Counted from the stretch's first letter, positions 43,959 to 53,509 are shown. The stretch is DNA of 64,000 bases from Streptomyces fulvorobeus (GCF_013167895.1 NZ_BLWC01000001.1:4898001-4962000); one strand, 5' to 3'. Translations and numbers: made by a program. Notes: a model not told the origin generated them from the letters alone.

Positions 43959-44225
43959 CTTGCGCCTACCTCGCCGTCCTGGTCGACCCGCTGACCTGCG
44001 AAAACACCCTGGTCACACTTCTTTCTCAGCTTGCCGGGCAAACAACGGGGCAACGACGTTCCGCGCGGCCCGTGAGTGAGCTTATGCCGCAGCGCATCGG
44101 CCGCCTCATCCGAGTGTGCCCCGGGTACGCACCCCTCGCCCGGCCCCGCCCCGGAACCTCTTCCCCCATCCGCCCGAAACCCGCTCGCACCCCTGCGGGC
44201 TCTTGAGCACGCGTGAAGCGACATC

Positions 44226-44235
44226 TAACATGTCA
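44226..44235 (+). promoter_or_regulatory. -10 box and near-palindrome ahead of a GntR gene
   Basis: TAACAT (44226-44231) is a -10 box 9 nt before the GntR start. It is part of TAACATGTCA, a palindrome with one mismatched pair. A GntR-type repressor binding its own -10 region is a common arrangement, so this is a candidate autoregulatory operator. Confidence 0.4.
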
Positions 44236-44240
44236 GTTCT

Positions 44241-44924
44241 ATGGAGACTCTCCGGCCCGTGCGGCGGACCCTGCTGCGGGACACCGCGTACGAGGCGATT
44301 CGCGACGCCATCGTCCGCGGCGACATCCCACCCGGCGCGTCCGTCCGCGACGGCGAACTCGCCGAACGGCTCGGGCTCTCCCGGGCGCCCGTCCGCGACG
44401 CCCTCTCCCGGCTCGCGGGCGAAGGGCTGGTGGAGAGCAAGCCGCAGAGCTACACCCGCGTCACCCGGCTCGTCCCGCGTGACGTCAGGGACGCCGCAGC
44501 CGTCGTACGCGCGATGCAGGAACTCGCCGCCCGCAGTGCGGTGCCGCACCTCACGGCCGGGGACCTCGCGGCGATGCGGGCGGCGAACGAACGGTTGCGC
44601 GCGGCCGCGGCAGCCGGTGACACCGCGGCCGCGCTGCACGCCGACGACGAGCTGCACGGCGTGCTCGTCACCGCCTGCGGCAACCGGGCGGTCACCGCCA
44701 CGGTCGAGCGCTACACCCCGCTGATCCGCCGCCTGGAGTGGCGGCAGTTCGGCACGGCGAGCGCGGCGCACGGCTCGGCCGCGCTGCACGGCCTGCTCAT
44801 CGACGCCTGCGCCGGGGGAGACGCGGAGGGGGCCTCGCGGATCACGGCGGAGATCTGGCGCGCGCTGGAGGAACTGGCGGACGAACCGGGGGTCGATCCG
44901 GCGGACGATCCGGCGGTCCGCTGA
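44241..44924 (+). CDS. GntR family regulator, FadR/FCD subfamily
   Basis: A 227-residue regulator with a GntR winged helix (residues 10-75: GASVRDGELAERLGLSRAP then VRDALSRLAGEGLVES) and an FCD all-helical ligand domain, in which ADDELHGVLVTACGN and AHGSAALHGLLID supply the metal-binding Asp/His positions. Its C-terminal 12 residues are acidic and unstructured. It is monocistronic and lies between the trkA pair and the KimA-like gene; whether it controls them is unknown. Confidence 0.87.
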   Translation: METLRPVRRTLLRDTAYEAIRDAIVRGDIPPGASVRDGELAERLGLSRAPVRDALSRLAGEGLVESKPQSYTRVTRLVPRDVRDAAAVVRAMQELAARSAVPHLTAGDLAAMRAANERLRAAAAAGDTAAALHADDELHGVLVTACGNRAVTATVERYTPLIRRLEWRQFGTASAAHGSAALHGLLIDACAGGDAEGASRITAEIWRALEELADEPGVDPADDPAVR

Positions 44925-45155
44925 GGCGGCCCCGGCCGCGCGGCTCCCGCCCGTCTCCCTCCTCGCCGACGCCTTGGTCAGAGGTCAGCCCGCGCTCATC
45001 GGATACAGCGCCCTCTTCACGGAAGCGTGAGCGCATGGAAGACGTTAAAGATTGAGCGAAGTTCTCTGCCCAAAGCTGGGAAATAGGAGAGATTGTCCGA
45101 CTTTGATGGGGTGGTTGCTCATCGGCGTCCATAAGGAACGCATACGATCCTCTGC

Positions 45156-47204
45156 GTGTCCAAACTGACCGACGTGCCCAAACGGATCCTGATCGGCCGG
45201 GCGCTGCGCAGCGACAATCTGGGGGAAACGCTCCTCCCGAAACGTATCGCGCTCCCCGTCTTCGCATCCGACCCGCTGTCCTCGGTGGCGTACGCACCCG
45301 GAGAAGTCCTCCTCGTGCTGTCCATCGCGGGTGTGTCGGCCTACCACTTCAGCCCGTGGATCGCGCTCGCCGTCGTGGTGCTCATGTTCACGGTCGTCGC
45401 CTCCTACCGGCAGAACGTCCGCGCGTACCCGAGCGGCGGCGGCGACTACGAGGTCGCCACCACCAACCTCGGGCCCAAGGCCGGACTCACGGTCGCCAGC
45501 GCGCTGCTGGTCGACTACGTCCTGACCGTGGCCGTGTCGATCTCCTCCGGTGTGGAGAACCTCGGTTCGGCGGTCCCGTTCGTCGTGGAGCACAAGGTTC
45601 CGGTCGCGATCGGGGCGATCGTGCTGCTGACGCTGATGAACCTGCGCGGCGTCAAGGAATCAGGCAAGCTCTTCGCCATCCCGACGTACCTCTTCGTGGT
45701 CGGCGTCTTCCTGATGATCATGTGGGGCGCGTACCGGGGGCTCGTCCTCGGCGACACCATGCACGCGCCCACCTCGGACCTGGAGATCAAGCCCGAGCAC
45801 CAGGGGCTGGCCGGCTTCGCCCTGGTCTTCCTTCTCCTGCGCGCCTTCTCCTCCGGCTGCGCCGCTCTCACCGGCGTCGAGGCGATCAGCAACGGCGTCC
45901 CCGCGTTCCGCAAGCCGAAGAGCAAGAACGCCGCCACCACCCTCGCCATGATGGGCCTGCTGGCCGTCACCATGTTCTGCGGCATCATCGGGCTGGCCAT
46001 GGCCACCGATGTCAAGATGGCCGAGAACCCGGCGAAGGACCTGCTGCGCGACGGCGCGGCGGTCGGCGGGAGTTTCGTCCAGGACCCCGTGATCTCCCAG
46101 GTCGCGGCCGCGGTCTTCGGCGACGGGACCTTCCTCTTCGTCCTCCTCGCCGCGGCCACCGCGCTCGTCCTCTTCCTGGCAGCCAACACCGCGTACAACG
46201 GCTTCCCGCTGCTCGGCTCGATCCTGGCCCAGGACCGCTATCTGCCGCGTCAGCTGCACACCCGCGGCGACCGGCTCGCCTTCTCCAACGGCATCGTGCT
46301 GCTGGCGGGCGCGGCGGTCCTGCTGGTCTGGATCTACGGCGCCGACTCGACGAAGCTGATCCAGCTCTACATCGTCGGCGTCTTCGTGTCCTTCACCCTC
46401 AGCCAGACCGGCATGGTGCGGCACTGGAACCGCCATCTGCGCACCGAGAAGGACCCGGCCGCGCGCCGTCACATGATCCGCTCGCGTGCGATCAACACCT
46501 TCGGCGCCTTCTTCACCGGCCTGGTGCTCGTCGTCGTCCTCGCCACGAAGTTCACCCACGGCGCCTGGGTCGCCCTGCTCGGCATGGTGCTCTTCTACGG
46601 GACGATGACCGCGATCCGCAGGCACTACGACCGCGTGGCCGAGGAGATCGCCGCCGACGAGACGCCGTCCGACGAGGCCGGCCGGCCGTCGCGGGTGCAC
46701 TCGATCGTCCTGGTCTCCAAGCTCCACCGGCCGACGCTGCGCGCCCTGGCGTACGCGAAGCTCATCCGCTCCGACCGGCTGGAGGCGCTGTCCATCAGCG
46801 TCGACCCGCAGGAGACGAAGGTGCTCAAGGAGGAGTGGGAGCGGCGCGGCATCAACGTACCGCTGAAGATCCTCGACTCGCCCTACCGCGAGGTGACCCG
46901 TCCGGTCATCGACTACGTGAAGGGCCTGCGCCGGGAGAGCCCGCGGGACGTGGTCAGCGTCTACATCCCGGAGTACGTGGTGGGGCACTGGTACGAGCAT
47001 CTGCTGCACAACCAGAGCGCCCTGCGTCTGAAGGGCCGGCTGCTCTTCACCCCCGGTGTCATGGTGACGTCCGTCCCGTACCAGCTTGAGTCGTCCGAGG
47101 CCGCGAAGAAGCGCGCCAGAAGGCGGGCCGAATGGAACGCTCCGGGATCGGTGCGCCGAGGCCCCGTGGAACGGAAACCCAAGGAGCCCACCGGTAAGGG
47201 CTGA
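45156..47204 (+). CDS. KimA-like potassium importer (APC/KUP superfamily)
   Basis: A 682-residue membrane protein, usually annotated as an APC-family permease. Its sequence follows Bacillus KimA (YdaO), a K+/H+ symporter, over the whole length as I recall it: FASDPLSSVAYAPGE, SYRQNVRAYPSGGGDYEV, LLVDYVLTVAVSISSGVENL, AFSSGCAALTGVEAISNGVP, then twelve helices and a C-terminal cytosolic domain (from about residue 510) ending with HLLHNQSALRLKGRLLF. The neighbours trkA and kdpDE strengthen a K+ role. TACGAT ends 7 nt before the GTG start, so it is likely leaderless. The 230-bp upstream region holds no ydaO riboswitch that I can see. Confidence 0.85.
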   Translation: MSKLTDVPKRILIGRALRSDNLGETLLPKRIALPVFASDPLSSVAYAPGEVLLVLSIAGVSAYHFSPWIALAVVVLMFTVVASYRQNVRAYPSGGGDYEVATTNLGPKAGLTVASALLVDYVLTVAVSISSGVENLGSAVPFVVEHKVPVAIGAIVLLTLMNLRGVKESGKLFAIPTYLFVVGVFLMIMWGAYRGLVLGDTMHAPTSDLEIKPEHQGLAGFALVFLLLRAFSSGCAALTGVEAISNGVPAFRKPKSKNAATTLAMMGLLAVTMFCGIIGLAMATDVKMAENPAKDLLRDGAAVGGSFVQDPVISQVAAAVFGDGTFLFVLLAAATALVLFLAANTAYNGFPLLGSILAQDRYLPRQLHTRGDRLAFSNGIVLLAGAAVLLVWIYGADSTKLIQLYIVGVFVSFTLSQTGMVRHWNRHLRTEKDPAARRHMIRSRAINTFGAFFTGLVLVVVLATKFTHGAWVALLGMVLFYGTMTAIRRHYDRVAEEIAADETPSDEAGRPSRVHSIVLVSKLHRPTLRALAYAKLIRSDRLEALSISVDPQETKVLKEEWERRGINVPLKILDSPYREVTRPVIDYVKGLRRESPRDVVSVYIPEYVVGHWYEHLLHNQSALRLKGRLLFTPGVMVTSVPYQLESSEAAKKRARRRAEWNAPGSVRRGPVERKPKEPTGKG

Positions 47205-47303
47205 CTGGCGGGACCGATTGTGGTAAGCGGTCGTGCGACGCCCACGTAGACTGGTGGGTCGTTGTCCGGCCGCTTTTCCCTTGATCTCTGGAGCCACCCC
47301 TAC

Positions 47304-48677
47304 ATGCAGAACGAATCCACTCCGCCGCAGGCCGGGCACTCGCAGGCCGGCGACTCGCTGAGCGGTGACTCACTGATCGGGGAGGAGTACGAGGTCGAGG
47401 TCGGCCCCGTCGCGCACGGGGGCCACTGCATCGCCCGCACGGCGGAGGGCCGGGTTCTCTTCGTACGGCACACCCTCCCCGGCGAGAAGATCATCGCCCG
47501 GGTGACGGACGGCGAGACCGGCTCCCGCTTCCTGCGCGCCGACGCCGTCAAGATCCTCGAAGCCTCCAAGGACCGCGTCGAGGCCCCCTGCCCGTACGCC
47601 GGTCCCGGTCTGTGCGGCGGCTGCGACTGGCAGCACGCCAAGCCAGGCGCGCAGCGCCGCCTCAAGGGCGAGGTCATCACCGAGCAGCTGAAGCGCCTTG
47701 CGGGACTGACCCCCGAGGAGGCCGGCTGGGACGGCACGGTCATGCCGGCCGAGGGCGACAAGCTCCCGCAGGGCCAGGTGCCCGGGTGGCGCACCCGGGT
47801 CCAGTACGCGATCGACGACGAGGGCCGGGCCGGGCTGCGCAAGCACCGTTCGCACGAGATCCAGCCGATCGACCACTGCATGATCGCCGCTCCCGGCGTC
47901 AGCGAGCTGGGCGTCGAGAAGCGCGAGTGGCCGCAGCTGGCCGGGGTGGAGGCCATCTCGGCCACCGGCTCCCACGACCGTCAGGTGATCCTCACCCCGA
48001 AGGCCGGCGGCCGCCTGCCCCTCGTCGAGCTGGACAAGCCGGTCTCCGTACTCCGCGTCGAGGAGCACGACGGCGGCGTCCACCGCGTGCACGGCCGCGC
48101 CTTCGTCCGCGAGCGCGCCGACGACCGCACGTACCGGGTCGGCTCGGGCGGCTTCTGGCAGATCCACCCGCAGGCGGCCGACACCCTGGTCCGCGCGGTG
48201 ATGCAGGGCCTGCTGCCCCGCAAGAACGACACCGCCCTCGACCTGTACTGCGGCGTCGGCCTGTTCGCCGGTGCGATCGGCCAGCGCATCGGCGAGAAGG
48301 GCGCGGTGCTCGGCATCGAGTCCGGCAAGCGCGCCGTCGAGGACGCCCGCCACAACCTCAAGGATCTGGAGCGGGTCCGCATCGAGCACGGCAAGGTCGA
48401 CCAGGTCCTGCCGCGCACGGGCATCACGGAAGCCGACCTCATCGTCCTCGACCCGCCGCGCGCGGGCGCGGGCAAGCAGACGGTGAAGTTGCTGTCCGCA
48501 CTGGGCGCCCGTCGCATCGCCTACGTCGCCTGCGACCCGGCGGCCCTGGCCCGCGACCTGGCGTACTTCCGCGAGGGCGGCTACAAGGTGCGGACACTGC
48601 GGGCGTTCGACCTCTTCCCGATGACGGCGCATGTGGAGTGCGTGGCGATTCTGGAGCCTGCGAAGAAGGACGCCTGA
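47304..48677 (+). CDS. TrmA/RlmD-type RNA (uracil-5-)-methyltransferase
   Basis: A 457-residue SAM-dependent enzyme that methylates C5 of a uridine in tRNA or 23S rRNA. It has an N-terminal TRAM RNA-binding domain (residues 25-90), the cluster-binding Cys set CPYAGPGLCGGCDWQH (near 95), the SAM motif LDLYCGVGLFAGAIG (near 313) and the catalytic loop YVACDPAALARDL, where Cys attacks C6. The catalytic base region DPPRAG is also present. ATG at 47304 follows CTGGAG at 47288; TAGACT at 47247 may be its -10 box. The exact RNA target cannot be told. Confidence 0.88.
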   Translation: MQNESTPPQAGHSQAGDSLSGDSLIGEEYEVEVGPVAHGGHCIARTAEGRVLFVRHTLPGEKIIARVTDGETGSRFLRADAVKILEASKDRVEAPCPYAGPGLCGGCDWQHAKPGAQRRLKGEVITEQLKRLAGLTPEEAGWDGTVMPAEGDKLPQGQVPGWRTRVQYAIDDEGRAGLRKHRSHEIQPIDHCMIAAPGVSELGVEKREWPQLAGVEAISATGSHDRQVILTPKAGGRLPLVELDKPVSVLRVEEHDGGVHRVHGRAFVRERADDRTYRVGSGGFWQIHPQAADTLVRAVMQGLLPRKNDTALDLYCGVGLFAGAIGQRIGEKGAVLGIESGKRAVEDARHNLKDLERVRIEHGKVDQVLPRTGITEADLIVLDPPRAGAGKQTVKLLSALGARRIAYVACDPAALARDLAYFREGGYKVRTLRAFDLFPMTAHVECVAILEPAKKDA

Positions 48678-48804
48678 CCTGCGGTTCATCCGAGAGCGCA
48701 GGGGCCGAGTGGTCCGCGGCGGCCTTCGCCGGGGGTGCGGATATGCGCTGTCGGTGCGGTCGGCCTTGCCGACAGCGGTCCTTCAGGCAACCACTCGGGC
48801 GGCC

Positions 48805-48960
48805 GTCGGTCGCCGAACTCGCCGTGAACTCCGTCCTCCACGGCGTCTCCGGAGGGGGCTTCGCCCCGCCCCTTTCCCACCACGAGAGCCGAATCGCGGT
48901 GACCGACCTTCCCCCGCCCGGTCGGCGCGACCGGCTCCCGTTCCGGACGAGGGCGGAGGC
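48805..48960 (+). pseudogene. Remnant of an RsbW-like ATP-binding protein
   Basis: About 50 codons read VAELAVNSVLHGVSGGGF followed by RIAVTDLPPPGR, the N box and next strands of HATPase_c_2 proteins (usual form ELVTNAVxHG ... RIEVxD), common anti-sigma kinases in Streptomyces. The N-terminal part and the G boxes are missing and there is no start site. It marks the edge of the degraded region. Confidence 0.5.
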
Positions 48961-50010
48961 CGCAGAGTGCTCGGTAACGCCCGAGGAGCAGCGCTCCTTG
49001 TACGGCGCATCGCAGAGCGAGGCAATGATCTCTGACGCACTGGAGAACGCCGACGGCTTGGCTGGACTGCGCGTGTGTGGGAGATGGCTCTCTGCAGGCC
49101 CTGGTGCGTCTCGCACACATGCATGGGAAGGCTGTCTGGACGGACAGTAAGACGAGGTCGAGGCAGTGGCAGCGTGCGCCGTGACTCCGGCGAGGGTCGG
49201 GGAGCACGGACTGGAGCCGCACCTCTCGGACCGGCCGCGCAGCGGCTCGCACCTTGACGAAGGCCGTTCAGGCTGCCGCCACCACGTCGACGACGGTCCG
49301 ATCAAGAGCCAGCCAGTCGCCAACTCCCAGGGGTGGTGGACTACAGGCGTGCCTGGAGGGCGGACATGCGGGCGACGAAGGCGGACCAGAATCCAGGCAT
49401 GCCCACTGCGTGGGGACCGAAATCGGGCTGGCCTTCAGCCGATTGTGAGGGCCGGCGACGGCGAGATGCCAGCTGCCCTACGGTCAGAGGTCGTCGTCAG
49501 TGGCGGCCTGGCGGGGCCTCCGGGGTCTCCGAAACGGCCGATAGTAGCGGCGGGAAGTTGCCCGATTGCTGATGGCGACTACCGCCTCGTGGTCCTGACG
49601 CCCAGAGCGTGGTGCAGGAGGAGCCCTCGCGACCTCAGGGCGGCGGCCAACATCGTCACGGTGACCGCGAGCACTTGGCCGCGATGTCTTCGTGGCGACG
49701 TAGGGCCGCACATGGCAGCTGCCTGCGGCGTCGACGGTACTGACGACTGACGCCAACAGCAGACGAACACTCCTGAAAAGGCGACCGTTGACCGTGCCGC
49801 CTCAAGGCGGTCAGGTCTCGACACACGGTCAGGTCGAGCGTGATCAACGCCCCGGCTGCTCACGGGTCCTCCATCGGCAGGAATGCCCGGAGCCCGGAGC
49901 CAGCTGCTGCGGACGGCCGCCGGTGGCGACACCTGAGTGGGGAAGGGCCCGCGCGTACAAGTTCGACGCGAAGGGTTGTAGGGGGTGGTTGCCGCTTCTA
50001 TCGTGAGGGA
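48961..50010. other. Gene-poor degraded stretch
   Basis: About 1 kb without any reading frame that has both natural codon use and a recognisable product. Base composition is less GC-skewed at third positions than in the core. It may hold decayed insertion-sequence or transposase pieces, but I could not identify any. Confidence 0.5.
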
Positions 50011-50011
50011 T

Positions 50012-50036
50012 CGCTCCCAAGTGGGAGCGCTCCCAC
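50012..50036 (+). promoter_or_regulatory. CebR-like LacI-family operator
   Basis: The perfect 16-bp palindrome GTGGGAGCGCTCCCAC (50021-50036) contains the 14-bp consensus TGGGAGCGCTCCCA bound by CebR, the cellobiose/cello-oligosaccharide repressor of streptomycetes. A second arm CGCTCCCA at 50012-50019 forms an overlapping inverted repeat with 50022-50029. It is 95 bp before the lyase start. Confidence 0.8.
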
Positions 50037-50130
50037 TCTGGCATTCGCAACATGTCCTATTGCGTACGCCACTGATGAACCATTCTATTCCCCGTTTCGT
50101 GGAGTCCTCTGGAGAAGGAGCATCGAGACC

Positions 50131-52449
50131 GTGAAAAAGATCAGACCTCGCCGGTTCCGCGCGGTGTTATGGGCAGGGCTCGTGACACTGCTCGCCGCGC
50201 TCTTCGTCGGTCTGCCGGCGACCAGCGCCGGCGCCGCTGAGATCGATACCGCGGCGCACTATCAGTTGGTCTCCCGGCACAGCGGTAAGGCCATGGAGAT
50301 CGATGGCGGATCCACGGCCAACGGGGCCGCGCTGGTTCAGCGCACCCCTGGCTCTGTTACTCACCAGCAGTTCCAGTTCGTCGACGTCGGCGGTGGCTTC
50401 TACCAGCTCCGGGCCCGGCACAGCGGCAAGGTCCTGGACATCGAGGCGAAGTCCACCGCGGACGGCGCGAATGTCCAGCAGTACACCGCCAACGACGGAT
50501 CCAATCAGCAGTTCAGCGTGGTCGACACCGACAGCGGCTTCGTCCAGTTGATCAACCGCAACAGCGGAAAAGCACTGGATGTCTGGGAGCGGTCCACCGC
50601 GGACGGCGCCCGGATCTCCCAGTACGCCGACAACGACGGCATCAATCAGCAGTGGCAGTTGGTGAAGGTCGGGGGCGGATCAGACCCTGGCCCCGACCCG
50701 GACCCGCCCGGTGACGGGCTGCAGATGGAGGATCTGAACCGGGGCCTGGTCTCGGTGCGGTCCGGCTCGGGCAACCTGGTGTCCTGGCGACTGCTGGGCA
50801 CCGAGGGCTACGACACGGCGTTCAACGTGTACCGCAACGGCAGCAAGGTGAACGCCTCACCGATCACCAGCTCCACCAACTACCTGGACGGCGGCGCTCC
50901 AGCCGACGCCACGTACACGGTTCGAGCCGTGGTCGGCGGCGCTGAGCAGCCCGCCTCGGAGTCCTCGCTGCGTTTCACAGGCGGCAACTACCTCGATGTC
51001 CAGCTGCAGAATCCTGGTTCCGGCTACACCCCGGTGGAAGCCAGCCCGGGTGATGTGGACGGCGACGGGCAGTACGAGCTGATCGTGAAGTGGGACCCGT
51101 CCAACGCCAAGGACAATTCCCAGGCTGGAGTCACCGGGAACGTCTACCTGGATGCCTACCGGCTCAACGGCCAGCGGCTGTGGCGTATCGACCTGGGCCG
51201 CAACATCCGGGCCGGCGCCCACTACACCCAGTTCCAGGTCTTCGACTACGACGGCGACGGCCGGGCGGAACTCGCCGCGAAGACCGCCGACGGTACGCGC
51301 GACGGGCAGGGCACGGTGATCGGTAACGCGAGCGCGGACCACCGCAACAGTGACGGCTACGTCCTGGCCGGCCCGGAGTACCTGACCATGTTCAACGGGC
51401 TGACCGGGGCCGCGATGGACACGGCGAACTACGACCCGCCGCGCGGCAACGTCTCCTCCTGGGGCGACTCCTACGGCAACCGGGTGGACCGCTTCCTGGC
51501 CGGCACCGCCTACCTCGACGGGCAACGGCCCTCGCTGATCATGGCGCGCGGCTACTACACCCGTGCTGTCGTCGCGGCCTGGGACTTCCGCGACGGCCGG
51601 CTCACCCGCCGGTGGACGTTCGACTCCAACGCCTCGGGGAACTCTCGCGCGGCCGGACAGGGCAACCACCAGCTGTCCATCGCCGACGTCGATGCCGACG
51701 GCCGCCAGGAGGTCATCTACGGCTCCGCGACCATCAACGACAACGGCACCCTGATGTACGCCACCGGCTACGGACATGGTGACGCTCTGCACGTCGGCGA
51801 CTTCGTGCCCTCCCGCACCGGTCTGGAGGTGTTCACCATCCATGAATCGGGCAACCAGCCCGGCTCCGACCTCCACGACGCCGCCACCGGATCGGTCATC
51901 CACCGCACCCCCACCAGCGGCGAAGAAGGCCCAGGCCGCGGGGTGGCCGCCGACATCTACGCCGGTAACCCGGGCGCCGAATTCTGGGGCGCGGGACCGA
52001 ACATGACCCAGCTGCGCAACTCCTCCGGCGGCAATGTCGGCCGCAACCCCTCCTCGGCGAACTTCCTCGCCTGGTGGGACGGCGACCCTGTGCGCGAACT
52101 GCTCAACGGCACCCAGATCGACAAGTACGGGATCGGCGGTGACACCCGTCTGCTCACCGGTAGCGGCGTAGCCTCCAGCAACGGCAGCAAATCCACCCCG
52201 GTCCTGTCCGGGGACCTCTTCGGCGACTGGCGCGAAGAAGTCATCTGGCGCCACTCCGACAACAACGCCCTGCGCATCTACGCCACCCCGACCCCGACCA
52301 CCACCAAACTCCACACCCTGGCCCACAACGCCCAGTACCGGGTCGCCCTGGCCTGGCAGAACACCGCCTACAACCAGCCACCCCACCCCAGTTACTTCCT
52401 GGGCGCCGACATGACCCGGCCACCCCAGCCCAACGTCTACGTGCGCTGA
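50131..52449 (+). CDS. Secreted rhamnogalacturonan lyase (PL11) with a ricin-type carbohydrate-binding domain
   Basis: A 772-residue exported enzyme that cleaves the rhamnogalacturonan I backbone of pectin by beta-elimination. A signal peptide (residues 1-38, cleaved near SAGAAE) leads to a CBM13-like ricin B domain with three repeats ending in Q-x-W or Q-x-F (HQQFQFV, NQQFSVV, NQQWQLV), then a Gly/Pro/Asp linker (near 190) and the PL11 beta-propeller, with Ca-binding DxDxDG loops (GDVDGDGQYELIV, FDYDGDGRAEL, ADVDADGRQEVIYG). GTG at 50131 sits behind GGAGAAGGAG. It resembles YesW/YesX of Bacillus. The upstream operator suggests induction by cello-oligosaccharides. Confidence 0.9.
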   Translation: MKKIRPRRFRAVLWAGLVTLLAALFVGLPATSAGAAEIDTAAHYQLVSRHSGKAMEIDGGSTANGAALVQRTPGSVTHQQFQFVDVGGGFYQLRARHSGKVLDIEAKSTADGANVQQYTANDGSNQQFSVVDTDSGFVQLINRNSGKALDVWERSTADGARISQYADNDGINQQWQLVKVGGGSDPGPDPDPPGDGLQMEDLNRGLVSVRSGSGNLVSWRLLGTEGYDTAFNVYRNGSKVNASPITSSTNYLDGGAPADATYTVRAVVGGAEQPASESSLRFTGGNYLDVQLQNPGSGYTPVEASPGDVDGDGQYELIVKWDPSNAKDNSQAGVTGNVYLDAYRLNGQRLWRIDLGRNIRAGAHYTQFQVFDYDGDGRAELAAKTADGTRDGQGTVIGNASADHRNSDGYVLAGPEYLTMFNGLTGAAMDTANYDPPRGNVSSWGDSYGNRVDRFLAGTAYLDGQRPSLIMARGYYTRAVVAAWDFRDGRLTRRWTFDSNASGNSRAAGQGNHQLSIADVDADGRQEVIYGSATINDNGTLMYATGYGHGDALHVGDFVPSRTGLEVFTIHESGNQPGSDLHDAATGSVIHRTPTSGEEGPGRGVAADIYAGNPGAEFWGAGPNMTQLRNSSGGNVGRNPSSANFLAWWDGDPVRELLNGTQIDKYGIGGDTRLLTGSGVASSNGSKSTPVLSGDLFGDWREEVIWRHSDNNALRIYATPTPTTTKLHTLAHNAQYRVALAWQNTAYNQPPHPSYFLGADMTRPPQPNVYVR

Positions 52450-52473
52450 CCCACCCGATCACCTCATGCGAAA

Positions 52474-52517
52474 GTGGAGCGTCTTCGCGGGCAGGCCGCC
52501 CCGCGAAGACGCTCCAC
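52474..52517 (+). terminator. Terminator of the rhamnogalacturonan lyase gene
   Basis: A perfect 18-bp stem (52474-52491 with 52500-52517) with an 8-nt loop, 25 bp after the stop codon. Confidence 0.85.
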
Positions 52518-52694
52518 CCGCAGTCCCGACCAGCAAACGGCGCGAAGTTACGGCCGCTTTCACCCATGCCCCTGGCTGGAGTGAAGGGACAAAGGGGGGG
52601 CAGGCGGCGCGGCCGAGGACCGGCGCGCGCTCAGCCGGTTCCGTGCTTGGGCTCCAGGGGTCGTTGCAACACCGCCTGGAGTTTGGAATTTGTC

Positions 52695-52960
52695 TCATCT
52701 GGTGAGCCGGCGGTAGCGGATGAGGGTGCAGGCGATGCTGGTGAAGGCCAGGAAGTGGTCGGCCTTGCGTTCGTAGCGCCGGTGGAGTCGTCGGCAGCCA
52801 GCGAGCCAGGACATGGTGCGTTCGATGGTCCACCGGTGTCGGCCGAGTCGCTGCGAGGTCTCGACGCCCCTGCGCGCGGTGCGGTGCCGGATTCCGCGTC
52901 GGGACAGCCAAGGTAGCCGTGTCCAGCGGTGGCGCCCGGCTGGTCTGGCCCGACCTCGGG
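52695..52960 (-). mobile_element. IS5-type transposase C-terminal remnant
   Basis: The last 85-90 codons of an IS5-family DDE transposase: RRGIRHRTARRGVETSQRLG, then RHRWTIERTMSWLAGCRRL with the catalytic Glu, and the tail YERKADHFLAFTSIACTLIRYRRLTR in two pieces (YERKADHFLAFTSIACT, LIRYRRLTR). The N-terminal two-thirds and the upstream end of the element are gone, and no inverted repeats are seen, so it cannot move. Confidence 0.85.
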
Positions 52961-53509
52961 CCTGGAGCACCCCGCCTACTCGCGTGAGGAGGCGCCCCAG
53001 GCGTCTTTCGACGCACTGCAGAAACGTGTCCGGCAGCTCGAAGAGGACGCCCCATCCTGGGAGCACATGGAACCGAACTGATGGAGGGAACGCCCAGGCG
53101 CGAGACGCTGCCGCCACCGCTGAGGCCCCGCGACAGGACCGGGCCTCCTGGAAGAACGAGTTCCTGGGCCTGTGTCGAAGGGCGGGATCGGGCAGGTGGC
53201 CGCATTCGACGCCTGGAGCGAGATCCCTCCTTCGGGGACGGACGCCGCGCCCACGTCGGAAGCTCTCGCCAAAGCGTCGGAGGAGCACATCGTGTTCCCG
53301 GCAACAGCGGCACGCGCCTGGACCTCCGGGCGCCGGAGACTCCCTTCCCGATCGCCGGAAGGGAGGGGAGAAGTTGAAGACCCCGTCCGAAAATCGGTAG
53401 GCCGCGGATGACGGGGACCCGGCCGATCAGTGCCGACATCCTCCGCGCGATCGCCCCGCTCCCACGTCAAGTGGAGCTGTGACGTGCGCCGTTCCGTGCG
53501 GAGGCCCCA
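52961..53509. other. Degraded stretch after the IS remnant
   Basis: About 550 bp without an identifiable gene. A short plus-strand frame ends at 53082 with a natural-looking tail (FDALQKRVRQLEEDAPSWEH), and a second frame lies at 53172-53411, but neither has a start site or known relatives. I read them as fragments. Confidence 0.4.

Noticed and set aside
44925..45155. Possible ydaO riboswitch before the KimA-like gene, as in Bacillus
   Set aside because: None of the conserved ydaO segments is present, and the gene looks leaderless.
47612..49150. A 512-codon frame that covers the methyltransferase gene in another phase
   Set aside because: Its first 1 kb is a shadow; only the piece near 48.8 kb resembles a protein family, and that is reported as a remnant.
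49254..49932. Short frames in the degraded region, possibly transposase pieces
   Set aside because: No catalytic motif, start site or natural codon use could be seen in any frame.
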